Assembly: GCF_020991275.1 (NCBI RefSeq)
Contig: NZ_JAJLQY010000001.1
Span: forward strand, 620,001-684,000
Source: Actinocorallia sp. API 0066
GTDB lineage: Bacteria; Actinomycetota; Actinomycetes; Streptosporangiales; Streptosporangiaceae
DNA length: 64,000 bases
Reading direction: 5' to 3'
Under the pieces are notes generated by a model. That model did not search any database. It was not told the origin of the DNA and saw only the letters and a list, made by a program, of their open reading frames with translations. This document shows, piece after piece, positions 35,374 through 44,092 of the stretch (positions are counted from its first letter, which is position 1; each line of letters opens with the position of its first letter). Both the position numbers and the translations under genes were made by a program.

Positions 35374-35793
35374 TTACGCGTCCAGGTAGCGCTGGATGGT
35401 GGGGGCGAAGGTCGCGACGAGCTCGTCGGGCGACGCCGACGCCATCGGCTCCATCCGCATCACGTAGCGCAGCATGATCACGCCCACGACCTGCGTCACC
35501 ACCGCGTTGAGGTCGAGCCGCGGCACGTCGACCACCGCGCCGAGGCGGTCGACCAGCAGGGCGGAGAAGTGGTCGCGGAGCAGCGCCGCGCCCTCCTCGC
35601 TGGTGGTGGCGGCACGGATCTTCCCCAGCAGCCGCGGTCGCAGCTCGGGGTTCTCCCAGGCGGTCAGGGACATGCGGAAGAGGCGCTCACCCAGCCGGTC
35701 GCGGGGACCGGCGAGCGCCTCCTCGAAGACCTTGTTCGCGTACGAGGCGAGGTCCGGTGGACCCGCGTCCTCGATGTCGGCTCCGCTGGACAC
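35374..35793 (-). CDS. TetR C-terminal ligand domain without HTH
   Basis: A 139-residue protein from GTG 35793, three bases past the stop of the haloperoxidase gene. It has YANKVFEEALAGPRDRLGER, MSLTAWENPELRPRLLGKI, EGAALLRDHFSALLVDRL, and RLDLNAVVTQVVGVIMLRYV. This is the C-terminal helical domain of TetR regulators (TetR_C-type), but the about 50-residue N-terminal HTH is absent and cannot be found upstream in any frame, because that DNA is the coding end of the haloperoxidase gene. It may be a relic, or a small ligand-binding or heterodimerising modulator. Confidence 0.7.
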   Translation of the reverse strand: MSSGADIEDAGPPDLASYANKVFEEALAGPRDRLGERLFRMSLTAWENPELRPRLLGKIRAATTSEEGAALLRDHFSALLVDRLGAVVDVPRLDLNAVVTQVVGVIMLRYVMRMEPMASASPDELVATFAPTIQRYLDA

Positions 35794-35796
35794 GCG

Positions 35797-37374
35797 TCAG
35801 GCCCTGACCTCGCCCTTGATGTACTTCATGGCGAAGTCGTAGGCCCGGTCGCCGAACGGGGTGCCGTACTCGATCGACCTCGCGACCGTCGTCCCGAAGT
35901 GGACCCCCGCCCACACCCGGCTGGTGGCGCAGTCCTTCACGAACCCGGTCCAGGTGGGGTAGTAGAGCTCAAGGTCACGGGCGGGGACGAGGCCGGGCTC
36001 GGTCAGGGACGAGCCCTTGGGGATCGGGCGCCGCCATTCGAGCTTGTCGTCGCCGAGGAAGCGCCGCGCCGCCTGCGCCTCGGCGGCGCACAGCGTGGTG
36101 GACCCGGACGGGTACTCGGGGTGGTCCCCGACGGGGATGAAGCTGGTCCACTCGTTTCCGGGCATGTCGTGGACGGTGCCCTTGCCGACCCCGCCCCAGG
36201 AGCTCACCTTGCGGTCGCCGTACACCTTCCGGATCACGGTGAACGGGCGGGGCGCGTCCCACCTGCGCTTCTGGTGCCAGCAGGCGATGAGGTCGTCGAG
36301 CTGCGCGATCGCGCTCATGAAGTGGAGCTGGACCCATTTGTCCAGGTCAAGGTTGTGGGACAGCGCCGCCGCCTTCGTCGCCTGCCCGATGCCCAGGAAC
36401 TTGTTGTCGAAGAACTCGGTCTTCACCTTCTGCAGGTCGGTGAGCGCGGCCGAGGCGGCGAGGATCTCGTCAGCCGACTTCTTGTACTTGGCGCGGTCGG
36501 TGTAGTCGGTGTGGTCCGGCCTGGCGATCTTGAAGGGGGACGGGTCCTTGTAGGTGTAGGGCTTGACCCTGCCGAAGTGCGGGGTGACGAACCGCTGGAT
36601 GATGAAGATGCCCTTGTCGCCGGGGCCGCCGCCGACCCGCCGCCGGTGCGGGCCCATCGCCGGCTGCCAGCGGCCGGGCTCGGGCAGGTCGTACGCGGTG
36701 TTCCTCGGCTCGTACCCGGTGTAGTCCTCGAACTGCCTGCCGTGGTACTTGGGGCCCTCGTTGCCGAGGAAGTTCATGCCGTCGTTCTGCCGGGCCCTGA
36801 CGACCGACTTCCCGGCGACGTTGCCGATGCCGACCGGGGTCGCCAGGTTCTCCGAGACGTCCTCGGGGTCGAGCCCGATGATCGTCATCACCGCCTTCAC
36901 GGCGGCCAGCCGCTCCGGGTACACGGCCTTGATCACCTGGAGCGTGGCGTAGATGGCGGCGATGTTCCGGTTCCGGTTGGTCGCCGACTCGGCTCGGGGA
37001 CGGCGCGGGATCCGGGAGTGGACGCCGACGGCGGTCCGGTGGTACGGGGCGAGCGCGTCGAACCACGCGGTGCACATGATGTGCTGGATCCAGATGATGA
37101 GGGAGGCGTCCATCGGGCCGAAGATCTGTTCGCCGCCGAAGGACTGGTCACCGGCCCTGTCGATCAGGTCGCTGTGGAAGTTGTCGTTGTCGAAGTCGAA
37201 CTCCAGCCCCGGCGGGGGCGGTGCGGCCGGTCCGGGGGAGGGGGCCGCGGCGGCGGGCTCGGCGTGGCCCAGGGCGGCCAGCGCGGTGGCGGACGCGCCG
37301 CCGAGTCCGCCGAGCAGCAGCGATCTGCGGCGCATGGAGAGGTCGGAGTCGGCGGAGGAGCCGGCTGACGTCAT
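35797..37374 (-). CDS. vanadium-dependent haloperoxidase (NapH-like), Tat-exported
   Basis: A 525-residue PAP2/haloperoxidase from ATG 37374, with AAGGAAG upstream. Residues 14-45 form a Tat signal (MRRRSLLLGGLGGASATALA). Vanadate-binding segments are KRRWDAPRPF (Lys and Arg), EYPSGSTTLCAAE and TSRVWAGVHFGTTVARS (Arg and axial His). The third position of the SG[H] motif is Ser, as I recall for Streptomyces enzymes of the napyradiomycin and merochlorin pathways (NapH1, Mcl24). These enzymes carry out stereospecific chlorination, dearomatisation or cyclisation of prenylated naphthoquinones. It lies between two ABBA prenyltransferase genes, which supports that role. Confidence 0.9.
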   Translation of the reverse strand: MTSAGSSADSDLSMRRRSLLLGGLGGASATALAALGHAEPAAAAPSPGPAAPPPPGLEFDFDNDNFHSDLIDRAGDQSFGGEQIFGPMDASLIIWIQHIMCTAWFDALAPYHRTAVGVHSRIPRRPRAESATNRNRNIAAIYATLQVIKAVYPERLAAVKAVMTIIGLDPEDVSENLATPVGIGNVAGKSVVRARQNDGMNFLGNEGPKYHGRQFEDYTGYEPRNTAYDLPEPGRWQPAMGPHRRRVGGGPGDKGIFIIQRFVTPHFGRVKPYTYKDPSPFKIARPDHTDYTDRAKYKKSADEILAASAALTDLQKVKTEFFDNKFLGIGQATKAAALSHNLDLDKWVQLHFMSAIAQLDDLIACWHQKRRWDAPRPFTVIRKVYGDRKVSSWGGVGKGTVHDMPGNEWTSFIPVGDHPEYPSGSTTLCAAEAQAARRFLGDDKLEWRRPIPKGSSLTEPGLVPARDLELYYPTWTGFVKDCATSRVWAGVHFGTTVARSIEYGTPFGDRAYDFAMKYIKGEVRA

Positions 37375-37419
37375 GGGGTGCTTCCTTACTCTTGGGGGAT
37401 GAGTGGGCGCCGGTCCGTG

Positions 37420-38322
37420 CTACCGGCCGTTCAGGAAGAGCTTCTGCTGGAGCACCGAGAGCTGGTAGTAGGAGCAGACCTCCAGGAACTCCCGCTCGGC
37501 GGTCCATTTGACGGCGAAGAGGTTGACCCGCTCGCCGGTGTACGTGCGCGGAGCGCTCGTCGCGAAACGTTCGATGTGCGGTTCCAGCCGTGTCGGCAGC
37601 GCTGAGACGCGCAGGCCGCGGCGGGGCGGCGGGGCGAGGGCGACGCGGGTGATCCGCGGCGAGTCCCAGCCCAGGGTGATGTTGGCCCGCAGGGACCGGT
37701 GCGCGAACTCCAGCAGCCGCTCGTCCGGTTCGGCGAGTCCGATCTCGTGGAGCAGGGCGCGGACGGTCGCCACGCTCGGATGGCCGTCCGCGCCGAACTG
37801 GAAGTACAGGCTGACCGCCTCGTCCCGGTAGTTGATCCCGACCATCGCGACGTGCTCGAGTCCGTGCCGGGCGAACAGGTCCGCGTTCTCGGTCACGGAC
37901 TTCGGCATGGACGGGAGGGCGGCGATGTCCGAGAGGCTCCGCAGGTCGTGGGGGAAGTGCGCGTAGAGCTTGCGGAAGCCGCCGCGCACGCCGCAGTCGA
38001 CGAAGTGCTCGGCGACCTCGCAGCGCGCCCGAACCTCGGCGAGCAGCGTGTGGGCGGGATGGTCCGCCGCGGTGACAAAACCCCGCGACAGGGCGTGGCC
38101 GTACGGATCGCCGATCTCCGACGGCACGGCGAAGGCGAAGTTGAGTTCCTTCACGTCGTCCTCGCCGACATGGACGCTGAAGGCGATGCCGCTGTCCGCG
38201 AAGGTGCGCCGGTAGGTTTCCAGGATCGGCCACACCCGTCGCCGGTGAAAGGGGACGCCGAGTATTCCGGCCGTCTCCGCGAGATCCGAGCAGAGCTTCT
38301 CGGCGGTCGTTTCTTCGGACAC
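37420..38322 (-). CDS. ABBA aromatic prenyltransferase (NphB/CloQ family), copy 2
   Basis: A 300-residue enzyme from GTG 38322 after AGGAG. It has LAETAGILGVPFHRRRVWPI, SRGFVTAADHPAHTLLAEV, CGVRGGFRKLYAHFPHDL, LPSMPKSVTENADLFARHGL, GINYRDEAVSLYFQFGADGH, RSLRANITLGWDSPRITRVA and EFLEVCSYYQL. Copy 1 and copy 2 are clearly homologous but well diverged, with different active-site rim residues. They are therefore not a recent duplication and probably use different acceptors or donors. Confidence 0.9.
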   Translation of the reverse strand: MSEETTAEKLCSDLAETAGILGVPFHRRRVWPILETYRRTFADSGIAFSVHVGEDDVKELNFAFAVPSEIGDPYGHALSRGFVTAADHPAHTLLAEVRARCEVAEHFVDCGVRGGFRKLYAHFPHDLRSLSDIAALPSMPKSVTENADLFARHGLEHVAMVGINYRDEAVSLYFQFGADGHPSVATVRALLHEIGLAEPDERLLEFAHRSLRANITLGWDSPRITRVALAPPPRRGLRVSALPTRLEPHIERFATSAPRTYTGERVNLFAVKWTAEREFLEVCSYYQLSVLQQKLFLNGR

Positions 38323-38367
38323 TGTGCTCCTGGCGTTCGAGGCGGGACGCGCCGAAACGGGCCCCGC

Positions 38368-39024
38368 TCAGGCGGTCGGGTAGAGGCCGAAGCGCCGTTC
38401 CCGGCCCTGGAGGTCGCTGAGCGCGACGTCGAAGTCGGCTCGCGTCATGTCGGGCATCAGGACGTCGCAGAAGAAGATCTCCGCGAACGGCGACATCAGC
38501 GGGAAGAAGGACGAGACGCGGGCGTGTCCGCCCGGCCGGATCATGTAGTCGACGGGCTCCCGGATGTAGGCGTTCTCGGCGAGCAGTTCCTCGGTCATCA
38601 CCGGGACCTTGCCGTTGAACCTGTTGAAGATGTCGATCACCTCGCGGGTCAGGGACATCCCCAGCACGAAGTGAAGGGTGAAGCCGGCGTCCTTCGCCGA
38701 CTTGTCGCGCAGCGTCCGGAGCTCGGTCACCCAGCGTTCGGGAACGACGGCGAGCGTCCCGGAGAACTCGAAGTTGAGCCGGTGGTGGCATCGGCGCACC
38801 ACCTCGGTGAACGAGTCCATCGCGACGGCCACCGCGCGCGGCGACCTGTTGTAGTTCGCGATGGAGGAACAGGCGACGTAAAGCGTCGAGAAGCCCTCGT
38901 CCCGGGTCCAGTCCGCGAACTCCAGGATCTTGTCCGTCATGGCCGCGTAGCTTTCCTCAAGCGAGACGCCCTGCTTCTGCGACCAGCGGCGCATTCCGTC
39001 CGGCAGCAGCATCATGGTGGGCAC
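38368..39024 (-). CDS. cis-prenyltransferase resembling (cyclo/isosesqui)lavandulyl diphosphate synthase
   Basis: A 218-residue UPPS-fold enzyme. GTG 39024 follows AAAGGAG. The N-terminal [22 protein letters not shown] corresponds to the usual I-MDGNGRWA loop with the catalytic Asp kept. [24 protein letters not shown] and [21 protein letters not shown] followed by [12 protein letters not shown] match the IPP site and the R-x-G-x-x-R-x-S region. Short UPPS homologues of this kind in Streptomyces (cyclolavandulyl diphosphate synthase and Mcl22 of merochlorin) make branched, head-to-middle prenyl donors rather than long chains. That role is inferred. The gene lies 17 bases after the THN synthase gene. 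Confidence 0.82.
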   Translation of the reverse strand: MPTMMLLPDGMRRWSQKQGVSLEESYAAMTDKILEFADWTRDEGFSTLYVACSSIANYNRSPRAVAVAMDSFTEVVRRCHHRLNFEFSGTLAVVPERWVTELRTLRDKSAKDAGFTLHFVLGMSLTREVIDIFNRFNGKVPVMTEELLAENAYIREPVDYMIRPGGHARVSSFFPLMSPFAEIFFCDVLMPDMTRADFDVALSDLQGRERRFGLYPTA

Positions 39025-39041
39025 AACGATCTCCTTTGCTC

Positions 39042-40145
39042 TCACCGAAGGCGGGGTGCCACCGCGTGGAGCCGGGCGCCGTCCGGGGAGGCCGCCGGGT
39101 CGACGGTCCAGCGGCCGAGCGCCATCTCCGCGGTGATGCCGGGGCCGAAACCGGCGATCACGCCGGTGGCGCCCGGTTCCGGGGGGTCCTCGTCGAAGAG
39201 CCGGCGCATCGCGTCGAGGACGACGGCGCTGGCGATGTTGCCGTATTCGGTCAGGGTCGCCCAGCTGTGCCGGAACATCTCGCGGTCGACGTCGAGGAAC
39301 TTCGCGAGGTCGTCCAGGATCCGGGGGCCGCCGGCGTGCACGATGTAGAAGCCGAGCCCGCGGACGTCCCAGCCGAAGTCGGCGGCGAGCCCGCGCAGCA
39401 CGGGGGCCAGCGGCTCCATCGTCCCGGGCACCCTGCGGTCCAGTTGGAAGTGGAAGCCGGTCGCGCGCACCGCGTAGGAGATCCACTCCTCGGTGCCGGG
39501 GATGAGATACGAGGCGTTGCGCTGCAGCGCCACCCCGGTGCCGCCCTCGCCGCGGACCACCGCCGCCGCGACCGCGTCGCCGAACAGCCCGTCGGACAGC
39601 AGCGCGCCGATCGAGTCGTCGTCGGGCTGGTAGCACAGCGAGCACAGTTCGCACGAGACGATCAGGACGTTGCTGCGCGGGTGGGCCAGGCAGAACTCCT
39701 GGGCCCGGTTGATCGCCGCGCCGCCGGCCGCGCACCCCAGTTGGGCGATGGGTATCTGGCGGGTGTCAAAACGGAACCCCATGGTGTTGATCAGCCATGC
39801 GGTGAGCGACGGCATGAGGAATCCGGTGCACGAGACGTAGATGATGGCGTCGATGTCCTCGGCCGTCACCGCCGCGTTGGCGAGGGCCTGTTCGATGACC
39901 TCGGGGCACCGTCTTTTGGACTCGATCTCGTAGACGCGGTTGCGTTCCTCGAATCCCGGGTGCCGGAGCGCCTGGTCGAGCGGCTGCACGATGTGCCGCT
40001 TCCGCACACCCGTGTTGCGGATCAGCCGCAGCGCCAGCGAGAGCTGCGGCTTTCCCGCGTGGATCTGTTCCGCGAAGTCGAGGGTCTCCTCCATGGTGAC
40101 GACGTACTCCGGCACCATGACCGAGGGCTTGCACAGCGTTGGCAC
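39042..40145 (-). CDS. type III polyketide synthase, 1,3,6,8-tetrahydroxynaphthalene synthase (RppA-like)
   Basis: A 367-residue chalcone-synthase-fold enzyme starting at GTG 40145. The catalytic triad is Cys in [20 protein letters not shown], His in [16 protein letters not shown] and Asn in [37 protein letters not shown] is also typical of RppA. The enzyme condenses five malonyl-CoA to THN, which oxidises to flaviolin. Neighbouring prenyltransferases and haloperoxidase fit a naphthoquinone meroterpenoid core. Confidence 0.92.
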   Translation of the reverse strand: MPTLCKPSVMVPEYVVTMEETLDFAEQIHAGKPQLSLALRLIRNTGVRKRHIVQPLDQALRHPGFEERNRVYEIESKRRCPEVIEQALANAAVTAEDIDAIIYVSCTGFLMPSLTAWLINTMGFRFDTRQIPIAQLGCAAGGAAINRAQEFCLAHPRSNVLIVSCELCSLCYQPDDDSIGALLSDGLFGDAVAAAVVRGEGGTGVALQRNASYLIPGTEEWISYAVRATGFHFQLDRRVPGTMEPLAPVLRGLAADFGWDVRGLGFYIVHAGGPRILDDLAKFLDVDREMFRHSWATLTEYGNIASAVVLDAMRRLFDEDPPEPGATGVIAGFGPGITAEMALGRWTVDPAASPDGARLHAVAPRLR

Positions 40146-40197
40146 GTCCGGAATCTGCTTTCTTCAGAGCCTGCACGTCAGGTGTCTCTTCGGTGCG

Positions 40198-41268
40198 TCA
40201 TGCCGACTTCGTCGCGCACAGCACGGCCGGCACCGGAATGACGTCCGGCGGGAGGTCGGCCGCGTCCCTGGTCACCGCCCGGGTCACCGTGAAGCCGCAC
40301 TCCTCGAGCCAGCTCACGTAGGTCGACAGTTTCTGTGGACCGCCCTCGCCCATCGTGCAGCCGAGGAAGAACGCGGGAAAGAAGTCCACGTTGTAGTTGT
40401 CGGCGTCCTGGACGTTCTCCGGATACACCGGCACCAGAACGCAGACCTGGCCGCCCGGCTCCAGCGACCTGCCGACCTCCGCCAGGATCCGGACCACGTT
40501 GCGCTTGTCGAACATGTCGAGGAAGTGCTTGATCAGAACGGTGTCGAAACCCGTCGGGACGCCGTCGAAGACGTCGCCCCCGATGAACGAGCACTGCTGC
40601 TCCAGGCCGTGGTCCTTGAAGTTGCGCAGGCACTCGTCCTGTTTCTCCGGGAGGTCGAAGGTCGTCACCCGGAGGCCGGGGACGGGCTTCAGCCGGTGCG
40701 CGTCGATCGCCCCGAGCCCGGTGTTGCCCGCGAGGTCGAGCACGTTCGCGCCCGGCGGCAGGTCGATGTTCGCGAAGAACCAGGGGTCGATGTTGGCGGT
40801 GACGGCGTCCATCAGCGTGGCCCAGGAGTCACGCAGGTCAGGGTGGTCCGCGACCGCGCCGTAAAGGGTCCCTTCGGCCCCGTAGAGCTCCTTCAGGCCG
40901 ACGAGTGTTCCGGTCCGCGCGCTCTCGGTGAGATGGAACAGCTGTCTGAGCGCGACGACCTTGATCATGTTCAGGTAGGTCAGCGCGCGTCTCAGGTCGC
41001 GCTCGGCGACGTGCGCGAGCGCGTCGAGCGTGTAGGTGCGAGAACCTTCGTCGTAGGCGACGAAGGTCTCCTTGACGAGCAGGAACAGCAGTTGTTCCAC
41101 CGCGTCGGGCCTGACCCCGACCCTGGCGCCGAGGTCGGCGGCCGTCATGCCGGGCCGCTCGCGGAGCGCGTCGATGACGCCGAGCTCAAAACAGGACAGC
41201 AGCGTCATGAACCGGGTGGGCCCCACCATGTACTCGCGGAACCGCGCGAGCACCGCCTCGGGCGTCAT
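40198..41268 (-). CDS. two-domain SAM methyltransferase (O-methyltransferase family 2)
   Basis: A 356-residue enzyme from ATG 41268, which overlaps the upstream stop by 4 bases (ATGA). The N-terminal dimerisation domain has FMTLLSCFELGVIDALRERP followed by TAADLGARVGVRPDAVEQLL. The SAM domain has NVLDLAGNTGLGAIDA, RVTTFDLPEKQDE, CSFIGGDVFDGVPTGFDTVL and LEPGGQVCVLVPV. A His serving as catalytic base is plausible in VLIKHFLDMFDK. Both O- and C-methylation of flaviolin-type rings occur in related pathways. The target here cannot be deduced. Confidence 0.88.
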   Translation of the reverse strand: MTPEAVLARFREYMVGPTRFMTLLSCFELGVIDALRERPGMTAADLGARVGVRPDAVEQLLFLLVKETFVAYDEGSRTYTLDALAHVAERDLRRALTYLNMIKVVALRQLFHLTESARTGTLVGLKELYGAEGTLYGAVADHPDLRDSWATLMDAVTANIDPWFFANIDLPPGANVLDLAGNTGLGAIDAHRLKPVPGLRVTTFDLPEKQDECLRNFKDHGLEQQCSFIGGDVFDGVPTGFDTVLIKHFLDMFDKRNVVRILAEVGRSLEPGGQVCVLVPVYPENVQDADNYNVDFFPAFFLGCTMGEGGPQKLSTYVSWLEECGFTVTRAVTRDAADLPPDVIPVPAVLCATKSA

Positions 41269-42863
41269 CGGACCTGTCCCTCCCGGTCCGCCATCCGCTC
41301 GTTGATCCGCCGGGACAGCGCGATCCGCTGCACCTTCAACGTCGCGGTCCGCGGCAGCTCCGCGCGCGGGATCTGGATCGGGTCGGCGAGCTGGGGGAAA
41401 CCGGCGGCCGCCGCGCGCCACCTGACCCGGTCCAGCGGCCTGTCGTCGGTGGTGCACAGCACGGGGATCGCCTCGGCGCGCGGCCCCTGCACCACGACGA
41501 GCTCACACAGCTCGTCCAGCTCGCCCAGCAGCAGGTCCTCGACCTCCAGCGAGCTGCGCACTCCGGGGATCATGTCGACCTCGCGGTCGAGCATGTGCAG
41601 GCAGCCGGCTCGGGTGCGGTAGCCGACGTCCCCGGTCCGCCACCAGTCGCCGAACCGGTTGGCGTCGTACCGTTCCGGCTCACCGAAGTAGGTCTTCGCC
41701 AGGCCGCGCCAGGCGACCTCGATGAAGCCGGGGTTCGTCTCCGACACCGGGCGCCCGTCCCTGCTGACCAGGCGGACCTTCGCGCAGCCGAACGGCATCG
41801 GCCACCCGACGCAGCGCCCGTTCACCTTGTGGGCGGAGCCGCGGAGGTAGGCGCGGCCGACCGCCGGGCCTACCTCGCTCTGCCCGTAGATCTGGAAGAA
41901 CAGCGCGCCGCGCCGGGAGGACGACCGGAGCAGACGGCTCATGGTCCTCGGGTGGATCGCGTCGAACGTGCTGCTGAAGTACTTCACCGACGCGAAGGGA
42001 CGGCGCGGGTCGTCGGCGAGTCCCTCCCACTCCATCAGCGAGTTGGGCAGCGCCTCGACGAAGTCGGGCCGGTGCGCGAGGAACGACTCGGCGACCCGGT
42101 CGGGCGCCGACTCGTTCAGGAGCAGCACCGGCATCTCCTTCAGGAGCGCCAGCGCCATCGCCGCGACCATGCGGGAGTGCACGAAGGAGATGTGGATCGC
42201 GACCGTCTGCCTGGCGCGCATCAGGGAGAGCAGCCGCCACTGCGGTCTGAGGCGCAGCCCCTGGGTGCGGGGGGTGTGGACGACGAGCTTGGGGATCCCG
42301 GTGGTGCCGGACGTGTGCGTGATCACCGCCGGCGCGTCGATCGGCCGGACCACCGGCCGTACCCGCGGCGCCCCGGCGAGCTCACCGAGCGACCGGGCGC
42401 CCGGCCGGTCTCCGGCCACGATGAGCACCCGTTCGGCGAGCTCAGCGAGCGGCAACTCGGCCAGCGCGTCGAGTTTGGGCGCGTCGGTGAGCAGGCTCGG
42501 CCTGCCCACCCGCCGCATCAGGGCGCCGACCGTCACGGCGTCGAGGCCGGGCGACAGCAGCACCGGGACCGCGCCGACCCGGGAGGTCGCGGCGGCGAGC
42601 ACCCAGCCGTCGGCGTTGGCGCTCTTGTGGATCACGACGTACTCGTCGGGGCGGACCCCTGCCGCCCACAGGCGCGCGGCGAGGTCGTCCACGTGGTCGG
42701 CGAGCTGGGACACGGTGAGACGCCGACCCGCCTCCGGGAGGACGTCCAGGTCGTGGTCGAGGTCGATCGGTGTCGCGGGATTGACGGCGGCGGCCATCTC
42801 CGGCAGGAGGCCGATGTGGAGACCGCGTTTCTGTATCGATCGGTAGGCGGTGGAACCCTTCAT
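41265..42863 (-). CDS. ANL-superfamily adenylating enzyme (acyl-CoA synthetase-like)
   Basis: A 532-residue adenylating enzyme from ATG 42863. Core motifs are AVITHTSGTTGIPKLVVHTP (P-loop), QIYGQSEVGPAVG (A5), DWWRTGDVGY (A7), LDREVDMIPGVRSSLEVEDL (A8) and TATLKVQRIALS with the A10 Lys. In THN-derived meroterpenoid clusters an ANL enzyme appears next to the aminotransferase. From memory, ANL members of related pathways act as ATP-dependent diazotases that remove an amino group, and this is one hypothesis here. Ordinary acyl activation is the alternative. It is coupled to the methyltransferase gene. Confidence 0.85.
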   Translation of the reverse strand: MKGSTAYRSIQKRGLHIGLLPEMAAAVNPATPIDLDHDLDVLPEAGRRLTVSQLADHVDDLAARLWAAGVRPDEYVVIHKSANADGWVLAAATSRVGAVPVLLSPGLDAVTVGALMRRVGRPSLLTDAPKLDALAELPLAELAERVLIVAGDRPGARSLGELAGAPRVRPVVRPIDAPAVITHTSGTTGIPKLVVHTPRTQGLRLRPQWRLLSLMRARQTVAIHISFVHSRMVAAMALALLKEMPVLLLNESAPDRVAESFLAHRPDFVEALPNSLMEWEGLADDPRRPFASVKYFSSTFDAIHPRTMSRLLRSSSRRGALFFQIYGQSEVGPAVGRAYLRGSAHKVNGRCVGWPMPFGCAKVRLVSRDGRPVSETNPGFIEVAWRGLAKTYFGEPERYDANRFGDWWRTGDVGYRTRAGCLHMLDREVDMIPGVRSSLEVEDLLLGELDELCELVVVQGPRAEAIPVLCTTDDRPLDRVRWRAAAAGFPQLADPIQIPRAELPRTATLKVQRIALSRRINERMADREGQVR

Positions 42864-42955
42864 CGGGACTGACTCCCTAGCGTTGGGCGGCTGGCTGTGG
42901 GTGAGACCGCGTGTTGACGGCGCGACGGGCTTGACGCCGGGCGGATCAGGGCGGA

Positions 42956-44092
42956 TCAGGACGGGCGCGCGTGCGCGCGCAGCGCGGTCCGCAGGCCGTC
43001 GGCGACCCGTTCGACCTGCTGTTCGGTGAGTTCGGCGTGCATGGGGATGGCGAGGCCGCGCGCGAAGAGGTCCGCCGACACGGGGCAGGTCAGCGCCGTC
43101 TCGTAGGCGGGCTGGAGGTGGCTCGCCCACGTGCCGTGCCCGCACCCGATGCCGCCGGCGCGCAGGTCGGCGGCGACGCCCGCCCTGTCCACGCCCGGAG
43201 CGAGCATGACCAGGTAGGACTGCCAGGCGTGGGTACGGTCCAGCGGCACGTGCGGCAGGGTGAGGAGCTCTTCGTCCTTCAGGAGTTCGGAGTAGCGCGC
43301 CGCCACCGCGCGCCGACGGTCGAGCAACTCCTCGATCCGGCTCAGCTGCACCTGGAGGATTGCCGCCGCTATGTCGGAAAGCTTGTAGTTGTAGCCGGTC
43401 TCGTGGAAGACCGGGATGGGGAGGCCGACCACCCGCGCCTGGTCGACGATGCTGCCCAGACCGAAGGACGACCGCAGCCGCACGTCGGCGGCCAGCGCCC
43501 GGTCACCGGTGAGCAGGGCACCGCCCTCGCCGCTGGTGATGCCCTTGCGGCCGTGGAAGGACAGGCAGGCGACCGGTGCCAGCGCGCCGGCGGGCCGTCC
43601 CCGGTAGGTCGCGCCCACCGCGCACGCGGCGTCCTCGATGAGGAACAGGCCGTGGCGCTCCGCGATCGCGTTCAGCTCCGTGTAGTCGGCGGGAAGCCCG
43701 ACGGTGTCGACCGCGATCACGCCGACCGTGCGCGGTCCGACGAGGTCCGCCACCGCCCGCGGGTCGACGGTGCCGGTGTCGGCCCGCGCGTCGGCGAAGA
43801 CCGGGACCGCGCCGACGTACCGGACCGCGTGGGCCGGAGCCGGGAAGGTGTAGTCGGCGACGATCACCTCGTCGCCCGGCTCGACGCCGAGCGCCAGCAG
43901 GGCGAGGTGCAGCGCGGCGGCGCAACTGCTCAGCGCGACCGCCTCGCCGACCTCGAAGTGCTCGGCGAGTTCCCGTTCCAGGGCCTTGCCGCGCGGCCCC
44001 TGGCCGGCCGGCCACTCCGAGGCGAACACCTCCGCCACGGCCGCCAGTTCCCGTTCGCCCAAGCTGGCGTGCACCAGCGGAATCGTGTTCAT
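42956..44092 (-). CDS. DegT/DnrJ/EryC1-family PLP aminotransferase
   Basis: A 378-residue PLP enzyme from ATG 44092. Features are SSCAAALHLALLALGVEPGD, DYTFPAPAHAVRYVGAVPVF, DTVGLPADYTELNAIAERHG, FLIEDAACAVGATYRGRPAG and CLSFHGRKGITSGEGGALLT with the Schiff-base Lys. GYNYKLSDIAAAILQVQLSR is also typical. The family usually aminates sugar nucleotides, but here no sugar genes are near. A homologous type in furaquinocin/flaviogeranin-like clusters is thought to aminate a hydroxynaphthoquinone. The start overlaps the cupin stop by 4 bases, so the two products may work together. Confidence 0.88.
   Translation of the reverse strand: MNTIPLVHASLGERELAAVAEVFASEWPAGQGPRGKALERELAEHFEVGEAVALSSCAAALHLALLALGVEPGDEVIVADYTFPAPAHAVRYVGAVPVFADARADTGTVDPRAVADLVGPRTVGVIAVDTVGLPADYTELNAIAERHGLFLIEDAACAVGATYRGRPAGALAPVACLSFHGRKGITSGEGGALLTGDRALAADVRLRSSFGLGSIVDQARVVGLPIPVFHETGYNYKLSDIAAAILQVQLSRIEELLDRRRAVAARYSELLKDEELLTLPHVPLDRTHAWQSYLVMLAPGVDRAGVAADLRAGGIGCGHGTWASHLQPAYETALTCPVSADLFARGLAIPMHAELTEQQVERVADGLRTALRAHARPS

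Noticed and set aside
34453-37368. A 971-codon plus-strand frame across the prenyltransferase and haloperoxidase genes
   Set aside because: It is antisense to three recognised genes and has the same biased composition. No known motif is found.
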